A DNA stretch of 6,736 bases from an uncultured Flavobacteriales bacterium (GTDB lineage Bacteria; Bacteroidota; Bacteroidia; Flavobacteriales; BACL11). Both the position numbers and the translations under genes were made by a program. Shown piece after piece: positions 1-6,617 of this stretch; positions within the stretch are counted from its first letter, which is position 1; every line of letters begins with the position of its first letter. Where the stretch lies: contig CAJXFN010000075.1 of NCBI GenBank assembly GCA_913052655.1, positions 1 to 6,736 on the forward strand, given 5' to 3'. The notes beneath the pieces are model-generated. The model saw only the letters and a program-made list of their open reading frames with translations. It had not been told where the DNA came from and ran no database searches.

Positions 1-1349
1 TAGAAGTTTCTATTAGTACAGATAGTTTAAATTGGACTACGTATAATGTTCAGGGTAATGCTACCAATAATCAAGCTTCTGCTGATCCAGAATATTTAAG
101 TCTTAACATATCCTCCGTAGCAGGAAATTCACCAACAGCTTATATTAAAATTGGATGGACAGCTAGATGCTATTTTTGGATGATTGATGATATGAAAATA
201 GTTGAAACACCAGACAATAAAATAGATTTAACTGAAATAACGCATGGAGGTTGGTATACAACTCCAACTACAAACGGATTTGGTTTAGATTACTCTATGG
301 TACCATTAAATCAGGCTGTTGCTAATCCGTTCACTTTTGAAGGTATTGTAACTAACTTGGGAGCTTTAGATCAGACTACTTCAATTAATGTTAATGTTTT
401 CAATAGTGCTGGTGCGAATATATTTTCAACGTCATCAGCTGATAGTATTTTAGGTCCGCAAGACACCATGACTTTTGTTGGGCAAGATAAATTTACTCCT
501 ACAATTACGGATAATTATAGTTTTGATATTTGGGCAACTTCATTAGATACAATTTCTGATACAATGTCAGGCTCATTTGAGGTTACAAATAATATATATG
601 CAAGAGACAATGGAAATGATATTTCTGAATATGGTTTAGGAAGAAGTTGTGGAGGTATGGTTATTGGAAATTATTTTGATATATATGAACAAACTGATGT
701 TTCATCATTATCAGTATATATCAAAGATAACTCTGTTTCTGGTGCTCAAATTTTTTCAGCGATGTATGAAATTGACGCCTCTAATGATAAAATATATTTA
801 ATACAATCCGATGATTATACTTTAACTAACTCTGATATAGGGTCATGGGTTACTGTATCATTCGATGATCCTGTTACCTTGTTTCCGGGGACTTATATGG
901 CTGCATTTGGAGCTTATGCGAACCCAGTAGACACTTCTGTAATTGGAATGTCTCAATATACATTTCCAACAACAAGTTATATTCAAAAAAATGGTTGTTT
1001 AACCGGAACACAAACTTTTGGAAGTTGGTACTGGTTGTCAAGAGCCCCTATGATTAGAATGAATTTTGCTTCAGTGTCATCTATTGAAGAAAATATGTTC
1101 GCAGGTAAAATTTCTATTTACCCTAATCCCTCAAGCGGCATTCTTACTCTAGATATGATAGGGGTTTCTCCTGCTAAATATTCTATAAAATTAAAAAATA
1201 TTCTAGGAGAAGTTCTATATTCATCTTCCATAAAGACAAGTGGAATATATAATGATATAATTGATATTAGAGAACTAAATCCTTCTACTTATATACTTCA
1301 GATAGAAAATGAGAATTATATATTTACAGAGAAGATTATAATAAAATAA
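1..1349 (+). CDS. Secreted multidomain protein with T9SS type A C-terminal sorting domain (5' partial)
   Basis: The reading frame is open from base 3 to the TAA at 1347-1349 (448 residues), with no stop back to the window edge. The ATG at 180 is therefore internal, and the true start lies upstream. Residues 1 to about 68 look like the end of a MAM/concanavalin-like jelly-roll: a WTTYNV segment, then CYFWMIDDMKI, a common final strand in Bacteroidota surface proteins. Residues about 75-195 look like an Ig/CARDB-like beta-sandwich. Residues about 205-360 form another beta-rich domain (GRSCGG, GSWVTVSFDDP, PGTYMAAFGAY, APMIRMNF) that I cannot name. The last 82 or so residues are a typical type A sorting domain: ISIYPNPSSG, then NILGE, then IDIRELNPSTY, ending in EKIIIK. 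Proteins of this kind cross the outer membrane through T9SS, lose this domain, and are anchored on the surface or released. No catalytic motif is visible, so adhesion or carbohydrate binding is only a guess. Coding and sorting domain are near certain; the middle domains are tentative. Confidence 0.93.
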   Translation, partial: EVSISTDSLNWTTYNVQGNATNNQASADPEYLSLNISSVAGNSPTAYIKIGWTARCYFWMIDDMKIVETPDNKIDLTEITHGGWYTTPTTNGFGLDYSMVPLNQAVANPFTFEGIVTNLGALDQTTSINVNVFNSAGANIFSTSSADSILGPQDTMTFVGQDKFTPTITDNYSFDIWATSLDTISDTMSGSFEVTNNIYARDNGNDISEYGLGRSCGGMVIGNYFDIYEQTDVSSLSVYIKDNSVSGAQIFSAMYEIDASNDKIYLIQSDDYTLTNSDIGSWVTVSFDDPVTLFPGTYMAAFGAYANPVDTSVIGMSQYTFPTTSYIQKNGCLTGTQTFGSWYWLSRAPMIRMNFASVSSIEENMFAGKISIYPNPSSGILTLDMIGVSPAKYSIKLKNILGEVLYSSSIKTSGIYNDIIDIRELNPSTYILQIENENYIFTEKIIIK

Positions 1350-1364
1350 TTTAAAATTTAACAT

Positions 1365-2318
1365 ATGAAAAAAACAATAATTTTATTCTTTTGTATATCT
1401 TTCTTATTTTCTTGTGATTCAGATCGAAAGATTTTAATTAATGGAGTTACATATGTAGATTTAAATGTTAGGGCTAATCCAGACCCCTCATTTGATGGTA
1501 ATATTATAGATAAATTAGTTCCTGGTGATATTGTTCAGATAGTTAGTTTTAATGATAAAGTTGGAAGAAATGGAGTATATTGGTGTGAAATTAAGCTTGA
1601 TAGACCAGCAAATTATGACGGAAAAGAACTTAATTACGCTTGGGTCGCATATAGCGTAAAGGATTTGCCATTTGTTGTTGATAATGATTCTTGGGAAAAG
1701 ATAAAAAGAATGTATGAAATGGAACATGAACAAGAAGTTAACGAAATCTTATTAGGTTCTAAAACGTGGGTAACTCAAGCTATTTATGATTATGTTTACT
1801 ATGACAATTTAAAAGATATTAAATATTATTATAACGAAAATAGAGATAACCAACTCCAACAAAAAGAAAATCCTACTTCAAGGTATGAACTAGAACAGCC
1901 TTCTCATTCTGTAGATTTTACTACAGAAGATACGTACCCTAAGTATTGTAGAATTAGAATAACTTCATCAAGTGTTAACAGAGAAGAAACAGCTCTGTAT
2001 GCAGTTAGTTTTAATCAATCTCCAAGAAATATTCATTTTTTCAGACAAGACAAAAGAACCAATAGAGGTTCCTTTGTTAAGGAGTTTCAGTTTGGGAATT
2101 CTTTTGATTCTAGTATTAAATCCATTCAAAGAAAGCCAAAGAGTAGTAGAGTATACTATGAAGATTATTATGGATATAAAACAAGACTCAACTTAAACTA
2201 TGACGCAATAAGAATCAGACCTCATAATAGTAGGAAGAGATATATTGTTTATAACCCAGTAAATTATACTAGTGACAACATGAATGAGGCTTATTTTAGG
2301 GTAGTTGAGGAATATTAA
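1365..2318 (+). CDS. SH3-domain lipoprotein with unknown C-terminal region
   Basis: The protein has 317 residues. It begins with a lipoprotein signal peptide: KK, a hydrophobic stretch, and a lipobox SFLFSC with the lipidated cysteine at residue 17. The mature protein starts CDSD, an acidic start like those of Bacteroidota lipoproteins sent to the outer membrane. Residues about 27-100 resemble a bacterial SH3 domain (SH3_3 type): a LNVRANPD strand and RT-like loop, then IIDKLVPGDIVQIV, then YWCEIKL and the closing strand YAWVAY. Such domains usually bind peptidoglycan or peptides in the periplasm. Residues about 105-165 are charged and helical. Residues about 165-317 are basic, Tyr/Arg/Ser-rich and probably beta-structured, and match no family I know. 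The start is the only ATG followed by a signal peptide. It lies 15 bases after the previous stop, with an AT-rich leader and no Shine-Dalgarno, as is usual in this phylum. It is probably co-transcribed with its neighbours. Confidence 0.9.
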   Translation: MKKTIILFFCISFLFSCDSDRKILINGVTYVDLNVRANPDPSFDGNIIDKLVPGDIVQIVSFNDKVGRNGVYWCEIKLDRPANYDGKELNYAWVAYSVKDLPFVVDNDSWEKIKRMYEMEHEQEVNEILLGSKTWVTQAIYDYVYYDNLKDIKYYYNENRDNQLQQKENPTSRYELEQPSHSVDFTTEDTYPKYCRIRITSSSVNREETALYAVSFNQSPRNIHFFRQDKRTNRGSFVKEFQFGNSFDSSIKSIQRKPKSSRVYYEDYYGYKTRLNLNYDAIRIRPHNSRKRYIVYNPVNYTSDNMNEAYFRVVEEY

Positions 2319-2328
2319 ATAATTAAAC

Positions 2329-3111
2329 ATGAAAAAACAAATTTTATCAATAGTTAGTATAACTATATTACTTTTATCATGCGGGGATACTAAGGATACA
2401 ACAGAATCTACAGAAAGCACAGAAGAACAAATAGAAAAAGTAAAAGAAGAAAGAATAATTAAAGAAGTTATAGAGTACTATGCCTTTGTAGATAAATTAA
2501 GGGTTCGTAAGGTTCCGGGTTTAGAATCAACAAGAGAAGGAGCTCAATTTGTGGATGTTTTAGATGAAGGCGAAAAAGTTACATTTCTTGGAGAAAAATC
2601 TGAAGAAATGTATGAAGTAAAATTAAGAGGAAGGCAGATGAAAGCCCCTTTTTATAAAATTAAAACCAAGAAAGGTGAAATTGGTTGGATTTATGCTGGA
2701 GCTCTTAGTTCTTTTCCAATTGAAGTAGAACATTATAGAGTTGCAATATTTTTTGATCAAGATGGAAATATAGATGAAGGAGGTGATTTTGGGTATTACG
2801 CTTCTGAGGCAATGAATAATTTACTTGGTACAGGAATAGAATCAATATATGTAGATGATGATTTTGATGAGGTAGAGATAAGAAATCATAGAGGAGATAT
2901 TATTGGGACAGAAAATATAAGTAAAATAGTAAAGAAGTATAAAATTGGAGTTGTCTGCGTAGAGAAAGGTCGAAGTCAGAAATACATAGATTATTCAATG
3001 AACATGAGTGATAAGGTTTTATGTACTTTTATCCCAGACTATTATGGTTCTGAATGTTATTTGTACTTTGAAGATGAAGATGGGATGTTTGAAGAAGATG
3101 CTGGGAGGTGA
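2329..3111 (+). CDS. Second SH3-domain lipoprotein with unknown acidic alpha/beta C-terminal domain
   Basis: The protein has 260 residues. A lipoprotein signal peptide ends in ILLLSC, with the lipidated cysteine at residue 18. A Thr/Glu/Lys-rich low-complexity tether follows (about 19-46) and would hold the folded part off the membrane. Residues about 50-127 resemble a bacterial SH3 domain: KLRVRKVPG, a VDVLDEGEKVTFLG strand pair, and the closing GEIGWIYAGAL. Residues about 134-245 form a compact predicted alpha/beta unit: YRVAIFFDQDGN, a helix near SEAMNNLLGTGI, strands SIYVDD and KIGVVCVEKG, then KVLCTFIPDYYG. I do not recognise it. The C-terminal tail is strongly acidic. Apart from the signal peptide and SH3 fold, it is not obviously similar in sequence to the lipoprotein just upstream, so a recent tandem duplication is unlikely. 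It starts 10 bases after the previous stop without a Shine-Dalgarno. Its final codons contain the ribosome binding site of the next gene, so the two are almost certainly translated from one message. Confidence 0.9.
   Translation: MKKQILSIVSITILLLSCGDTKDTTESTESTEEQIEKVKEERIIKEVIEYYAFVDKLRVRKVPGLESTREGAQFVDVLDEGEKVTFLGEKSEEMYEVKLRGRQMKAPFYKIKTKKGEIGWIYAGALSSFPIEVEHYRVAIFFDQDGNIDEGGDFGYYASEAMNNLLGTGIESIYVDDDFDEVEIRNHRGDIIGTENISKIVKKYKIGVVCVEKGRSQKYIDYSMNMSDKVLCTFIPDYYGSECYLYFEDEDGMFEEDAGR
3104..3111 (+). promoter_or_regulatory. Strong Shine-Dalgarno sequence for the M15C peptidase gene
   Basis: The bases ggaggtga match the 16S anti-Shine-Dalgarno closely. They lie inside the last codons and stop of the upstream lipoprotein gene, 8 bases before the ATG at 3120. 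No other start in this window has such a site. It favours 3120 over the in-frame ATG at 3111 and GTG at 3108, because the site overlaps those codons. The 3120 start also gives a compact lipoprotein signal peptide (MKNLQ...). Part of the match is forced by the overlapping coding sequence, so chance is possible. Confidence 0.55.
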
Positions 3112-3119
3112 TGAGATCA

Positions 3120-3767
3120 ATGAAAAATTTACAAATAATTTTCTTTCTTTTTTTAATTACCTGCAATACAAAAGAATCTAAAATAGTTGAAACTCCTATT
3201 CCGGAGATAAAAGAATTTACATATAGTATTGATACTCTTTCAGAAAAAGATGTTGAGAATAATTATTGTTTTAAAAATGTAAAGAAAAAAATTCCTCTAG
3301 CTTCTATAAGTCTATCATATATAAATTTAGAGGGAGTTCATTCTAGCGGAGAGTTAATAGTTCATCAAGACGTATCACAAGAGGTTGTAGATATCTTTAG
3401 AGAAATATATAATTGTGGATTTAGAATAAATAAGATATTACCCATTTATCATTACGATTGTAGCGATGACAAATCAATGATTGACAATAATACATCCGGA
3501 TTTAATCACAGAACTATAAGTGGTAGTAGAAAATTATCTGATCATTCATATGGAAAGGCTATAGATATTAATCCTATTTTTAATCCTCATATAAAGAGAA
3601 ATAAAATATTCCCAAAAGAAGGAGAGGATTTTATTGATAGAAATAAATTGATTCATGGACTAATAAAGAAGGAGGATTGTGTTGTGACCGCATTTAAAAA
3701 CAGAGGTTGGAATTGGGGAGGTGATTGGAAATATGAAAAAGACTATCAACATTTTTATAAATATTAA
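3120..3767 (+). CDS. M15C-type peptidoglycan peptidase, lipoprotein
   Basis: The protein has 215 residues counted from ATG 3120 (219 if the GTG at 3108 is used). The signal peptide ends in FLFLITC, with the candidate lipidated cysteine at 15; Thr just before it is unusual for signal peptidase II. Residues about 55-213 form a complete M15 zinc-peptidase domain of the M15C/CwlK-like group. The features run in family order: SDDKSM (115-120), NNTSGFNHR (123-131), the metal motif SDHSYGKAID (140-149) giving ligands His142 and Asp149, INP, a GWNWGGDW segment, and DYQHF with catalytic Asp208 and third ligand His211. All expected catalytic residues are present, so it should be active. Characterised M15C enzymes are often L-alanyl-D-glutamate endopeptidases, but others in the group differ, so the exact bond is inferred. 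It would act on the wall from a membrane anchor in the periplasm. It follows an SH3 lipoprotein gene with 8 bases between stop and start, suggesting coupled expression. Confidence 0.92.
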   Translation: MKNLQIIFFLFLITCNTKESKIVETPIPEIKEFTYSIDTLSEKDVENNYCFKNVKKKIPLASISLSYINLEGVHSSGELIVHQDVSQEVVDIFREIYNCGFRINKILPIYHYDCSDDKSMIDNNTSGFNHRTISGSRKLSDHSYGKAIDINPIFNPHIKRNKIFPKEGEDFIDRNKLIHGLIKKEDCVVTAFKNRGWNWGGDWKYEKDYQHFYKY

Positions 3768-3786
3768 TTTAACTAAACCATAAACT

Positions 3787-4632
3787 ATGAAAAAATTATT
3801 ATTACTATTATTAATAATTCCATTACTATCTAGTTCTCAGAGTAATGATTTTCTTACTAAACTTTTCTTGGATAGCGTACAGATTAAAAACCAGGATTTT
3901 AAATTGGAGTTAGCTGGAGTAATTAATACTAAAGCACAAAAAATTAATAAAGAATATAATGATTATTATGATAGTTATGAATCTGGTAATATAAGTGAAA
4001 TTATATTTTTAGAGGATTTAAGAGTTGCTCAACAATTTAAATCTGAAGTAATAATTGGTTCAAGAACTGTAGATAATAGATCTGAATTTAATGAGAGATG
4101 TTCTTGGAATTGGTCCGGTAATAATCCAAACCTCAAAATGGTGTCCTCATATTCATTAGATTTGTTTCCTACATTTAGTTTCTTGAAGGGAAAATTATTA
4201 ACTATTATCGATGGAGATTCTACAAATAAAGATTATTTATTTTCAGTTTCAAAATCAGATAAATATGATAATTATGGGCATAAAACTATGAGTTTTAATC
4301 TAACAGATGACAATGAGAAAGGATATACAATTCATACAATTATTATTAATGAACAATCATATATAATTTTTACTAAAAATGAAATGTATAAATTAGGTTT
4401 TAGTACTGGATTTGTAGACGAATCTAGATTTAAAGTGATTTGCGAAGGAAGAGATCAAACTTATTATTACAAACAAAATAGTTATTATGATAATTACTTT
4501 CAAAACTGCATTTGTAAATGCGATAAAGATTATCTAAGTCTTTATAGAAGAAAAACAAAATATATGAATGACACTTATAATCTCGATCAAGGTGATTTAC
4601 TTTATTTATTTAAACTAGTAGAACAAAATTAA
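3787..4632 (+). CDS. Secreted protein of unknown function with CxCxC motif
   Basis: The protein has 281 residues and I do not recognise its family. A Sec signal peptide is clear: KK, then a run of leucines and isoleucines, then PLLSSSQS. There is no lipobox cysteine; cleavage is probably before Gln18, leaving an N-terminal Gln as in many Bacteroidota secreted proteins. The mature part is rich in Tyr, Asn and Asp. Residues about 21-85 look helical (KLFLDSVQIKNQDF through LEDLRVAQQF). The middle and C-terminal parts look beta-rich, with WNWSGNNPN at about 107-115, repeated YYD(S/N)Y stretches, and CICKC at 241-245. The other cysteines are 105 and 219, which leaves room for disulfides or metal binding. 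There is no T9SS sorting domain and no membrane segment after the signal peptide, so a soluble periplasmic location is likeliest. It starts 19 bases after the peptidase stop, with no Shine-Dalgarno, and 5 bases separate it from the next gene. Confidence 0.87.
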   Translation: MKKLLLLLLIIPLLSSSQSNDFLTKLFLDSVQIKNQDFKLELAGVINTKAQKINKEYNDYYDSYESGNISEIIFLEDLRVAQQFKSEVIIGSRTVDNRSEFNERCSWNWSGNNPNLKMVSSYSLDLFPTFSFLKGKLLTIIDGDSTNKDYLFSVSKSDKYDNYGHKTMSFNLTDDNEKGYTIHTIIINEQSYIIFTKNEMYKLGFSTGFVDESRFKVICEGRDQTYYYKQNSYYDNYFQNCICKCDKDYLSLYRRKTKYMNDTYNLDQGDLLYLFKLVEQN

Positions 4633-4637
4633 AGACT

Positions 4638-5474
4638 ATGAAAAACATAATTTTATTGACACTTATTATTTTCTCGTTTACAAATTGTTCAAATAAAGAA
4701 CATGATGCTTCCTATGAGGGAAAATATGACTATTCTAAAGGAGAAAACTACACAAATAATTCTAATGTTGATCCAGAACAATCAAACTTGCATATACATA
4801 ATAAGTTTAAGGAACATAATACATACTCAATGCCTAAAAATATGATAGAGTATGAATTTTACTGGAATGGGTCAAACTATTATCCAATTGGATGGAGTAG
4901 AAATGGAAAGATTGCTTTTAGACAATTCACTTCTTTCGATGGTATTGGAGGTTGTTTAGACCAGATTATCATTCAAAGTATGATAACAGATAAAATACTT
5001 AAAACTATCAAATTAGATGAATTCAACCCAGATGTATCAGAGGATTGGGATAATCATTGTGATTTAGATCAGACATGGGACAAGGAGAGAAGGACAGTAT
5101 TAAAGTACTTGAATAGGTATGAGATTGAGGATAATTCTTTTGGTTTAATAAACGATTCCGATAAGATTAGGACTAATGATGGAGAGTTTAGGATTAAGTT
5201 GTCACAAAGTTTGTTAGAAGAATTTTCAGAAGAAACTGGAGCAGAAAATAGAACTAAATATAAACTTAAAGTATATTTTGATGGAAACTCTAAAACTATT
5301 AGTAGTGAAGTGATTTCTGCTCATAATGTAGATTATCTCGGATATTATAAATCTCCATTTGAAAATAGAATCTTAATAGTTCTTCAGTATCAGGATGTTT
5401 CATATGGAGAATATAGTCATAATGGGGGTGTTATTACTATAGGATGTGATCTTGATTCAAGCTCTTGGGATTAA
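4638..5474 (+). CDS. Lipoprotein of unknown function
   Basis: The protein has 278 residues and belongs to no family I can name. The N terminus reads MKNIILLTLIIFSFTNCSNKE, a lipoprotein-type signal with candidate lipidated Cys17. Asn before the cysteine is atypical for signal peptidase II, although variant lipoboxes are seen in Bacteroidota. Residues about 18-68 are polar, charged and His/Asn-rich, probably a flexible tether. The folded part begins near IEYEFYWNG and is mostly beta strands: YYPIGWSRNGKIAFR (81-95), a Gly/Cys turn DGIGGC (101-106), a matching VDYLGYYKSPFENRILIVLQYQD stretch split by a turn near 240, and a final GVITIGCDL (264-272). The alternation of short strands and WSxNGK-like turns suggests a propeller-like or beta-sandwich fold; this is inference. 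It starts 5 bases after the previous stop and is the last gene of the rightward run. Confidence 0.86.
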   Translation: MKNIILLTLIIFSFTNCSNKEHDASYEGKYDYSKGENYTNNSNVDPEQSNLHIHNKFKEHNTYSMPKNMIEYEFYWNGSNYYPIGWSRNGKIAFRQFTSFDGIGGCLDQIIIQSMITDKILKTIKLDEFNPDVSEDWDNHCDLDQTWDKERRTVLKYLNRYEIEDNSFGLINDSDKIRTNDGEFRIKLSQSLLEEFSEETGAENRTKYKLKVYFDGNSKTISSEVISAHNVDYLGYYKSPFENRILIVLQYQDVSYGEYSHNGGVITIGCDLDSSSWD

Positions 5475-5475
5475 A

Positions 5476-5497
5476 ATTATCTTCTTGAAACGATAGT
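5476..5497. terminator. Possible weak bidirectional terminator hairpin between convergent genes
   Basis: The 28-base gap between the convergent stops (5475-5502) holds an inverted repeat, attatc (5476-5481) with gatagt (5492-5497). It gives six pairs including one G-U, around a 10-base loop. T-rich sequence follows on the plus strand and AT-rich sequence on the minus strand. The stem is short and AT-rich, so it would be a weak terminator. The position suits a shared one, but the call is tentative. Confidence 0.3.
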
Positions 5498-5502
5498 ATT
5501 TA

Positions 5503-6582
5503 TTAATCACATTTAATACCAAAAACAAATTCTTCAATAATATTTAATTCTTCTGCAAAATTAGAGGCAGAGAAGCCTGTAATGTCTGAATATGTAATTA
5601 GTTTTCTATAATCCTCTAATAGTTGATTTGCGATTGGCATATAAGACCAATGCCATTTTTCTTCATTATATCCAGTGGACCTTCCTCCTGTTTTCTTTTC
5701 TGAGTATACTTGGCAGAATCCAAATTTAGTTGCGTTCTTAGTTAACCATTCGTATTCTTTGTTCGCTTTCTTGTTTGTTCCATCAAAATATTTGTCAAAA
5801 CCATTTATATCTATATCGGTTCCCCAATGGTGTCTTGAGGTAGAAGGCATAGAGCTCCATAACATAATTTTCTGAATAACTTCTTTATCTGTTAGCCCCT
5901 CTTCTTTATACTTCTTATATTTTCGTTCCCAAATACTTTTTTGTGCATAAAAATTCCTAGTTCCTGAAACAATAGTTAGTGAGATTCCATCCTTTTCAGC
6001 CGCTTCTCTCATTTTTAAAAAAGCTGCTATGGTTAATTTATGTAAATACATCACAGATTTATTATGGTATTTTTTGTCTAAAACATCAAATTCAGGATGA
6101 GATTTTGGGTCAAATTTACCCATTAAGAAATTTTTCAAATCACTAGTTATATTATCTTCTTTCATTGTAATTAATGTGTCTTCTTGTTTTAAGTCAATGA
6201 TTTTTTGATTGGAAAAAAATGAAATGGGATTAGAAAATTCCACTCCATAATAATCATTAGGTTTATTGTAATATACAAAAGAGCATATTAGACTATCTTG
6301 ATCTAATATTATCTCATACTTTTTATCTAATTGTAGATTATTAAAATTAAACTCTATTTCTTTCTGCTCTGAGATTAATAGTATTTGAGAATGTTCCACA
6401 TTATATTTTCTTAAAATAGAACTTAAACTAGCTCCTGAGGTCACTTTAGAACGAATAATAATATTATTGTCTTCTAATTTTGTTTTTGATTCTAATTTAC
6501 TTTTAGTGTCAGTTTCTTGTGTTGAATGCTCAGATGAACAAGATAAAATTAGAATAGATAATAAAAGATATAGGTGTTTCAT
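5503..6582 (-). CDS. M15B (VanY-like) D,D-carboxypeptidase lipoprotein with N-terminal LysM/OapA-like domain
   Basis: The protein has 359 residues. A short signal peptide ends in ILILSC, with lipidated Cys15, followed by a Ser/Thr/Lys/Glu tether to about 38. Residues about 42-128 look like the LysM/OapA-like domain usually found at the N terminus of Bacteroidota M23 murein peptidases: VTSGASLSSILRKYNV, then FNFNNLQLDKKYEII, then SFVYYNKPNDYYGVEF. Residues about 160-355 are a full M15B/VanY domain: VSGTRNFYAQKSIW (205-218), SSMPSTSRHHWGTDIDIN (243-260) with zinc ligands His251 and Asp258, then NEEKWHWSY (306-314) with catalytic Glu308 and third ligand His311. All key residues are intact. The family removes the terminal D-Ala from peptidoglycan stem peptides in the periplasm. 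The N-terminal domain makes it longer than a bare M15B enzyme and probably gives wall targeting. It converges on the plus-strand run and lies 35 bases after the minus-strand gene upstream, so it may be co-transcribed with that gene. Confidence 0.94.
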   Translation of the reverse strand: MKHLYLLLSILILSCSSEHSTQETDTKSKLESKTKLEDNNIIIRSKVTSGASLSSILRKYNVEHSQILLISEQKEIEFNFNNLQLDKKYEIILDQDSLICSFVYYNKPNDYYGVEFSNPISFFSNQKIIDLKQEDTLITMKEDNITSDLKNFLMGKFDPKSHPEFDVLDKKYHNKSVMYLHKLTIAAFLKMREAAEKDGISLTIVSGTRNFYAQKSIWERKYKKYKEEGLTDKEVIQKIMLWSSMPSTSRHHWGTDIDINGFDKYFDGTNKKANKEYEWLTKNATKFGFCQVYSEKKTGGRSTGYNEEKWHWSYMPIANQLLEDYRKLITYSDITGFSASNFAEELNIIEEFVFGIKCD

Positions 6583-6617
6583 ATATTTTATTTATATATG
6601 TAAAGATACAATATATT

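Noticed and set aside
180..1349. ATG at 180 as the real start of the T9SS protein
   Set aside because: The same frame is open to the window edge and encodes a conserved-looking jelly-roll end just before it. No signal peptide follows the ATG.
1515..2420. Open frames within the first SH3 lipoprotein region on both strands (1515-1733 minus, 1972-2196 plus, 2193-2420 minus)
   Set aside because: They overlap a well-supported coding gene, lack recognisable domains, and have compositions expected of antisense or shifted reading of AT-rich coding DNA.
2755..2800. Possible EF-hand-like calcium loop (DQDGNIDE) in the second SH3 lipoprotein
   Set aside because: The Gly at loop position 6 and the Glu at position 12 are missing, and the flanking sequence looks like strands rather than the helices of an EF-hand.
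3787..3835. TTA-like trinucleotide run at the start of the secreted unknown protein, considered as a slippage tract
   Set aside because: It is an imperfect repeat that encodes the leucine-rich signal peptide. Changes in multiples of three would not shift frame, so phase variation is unlikely.
5675..5875. 66-residue plus-strand open frame inside the M15B gene
   Set aside because: It is antisense to the conserved catalytic region of the peptidase and shows no protein-like features.
6601..6608. Minus-strand TATCTTTA upstream of the M15B gene, similar to the Bacteroidota -7 element TAnnTTTG
   Set aside because: The final G is missing and no TTG -33 element lies at the usual distance upstream. 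The 35-base gap to the upstream gene also fits co-transcription, and such AT-rich matches are expected by chance.
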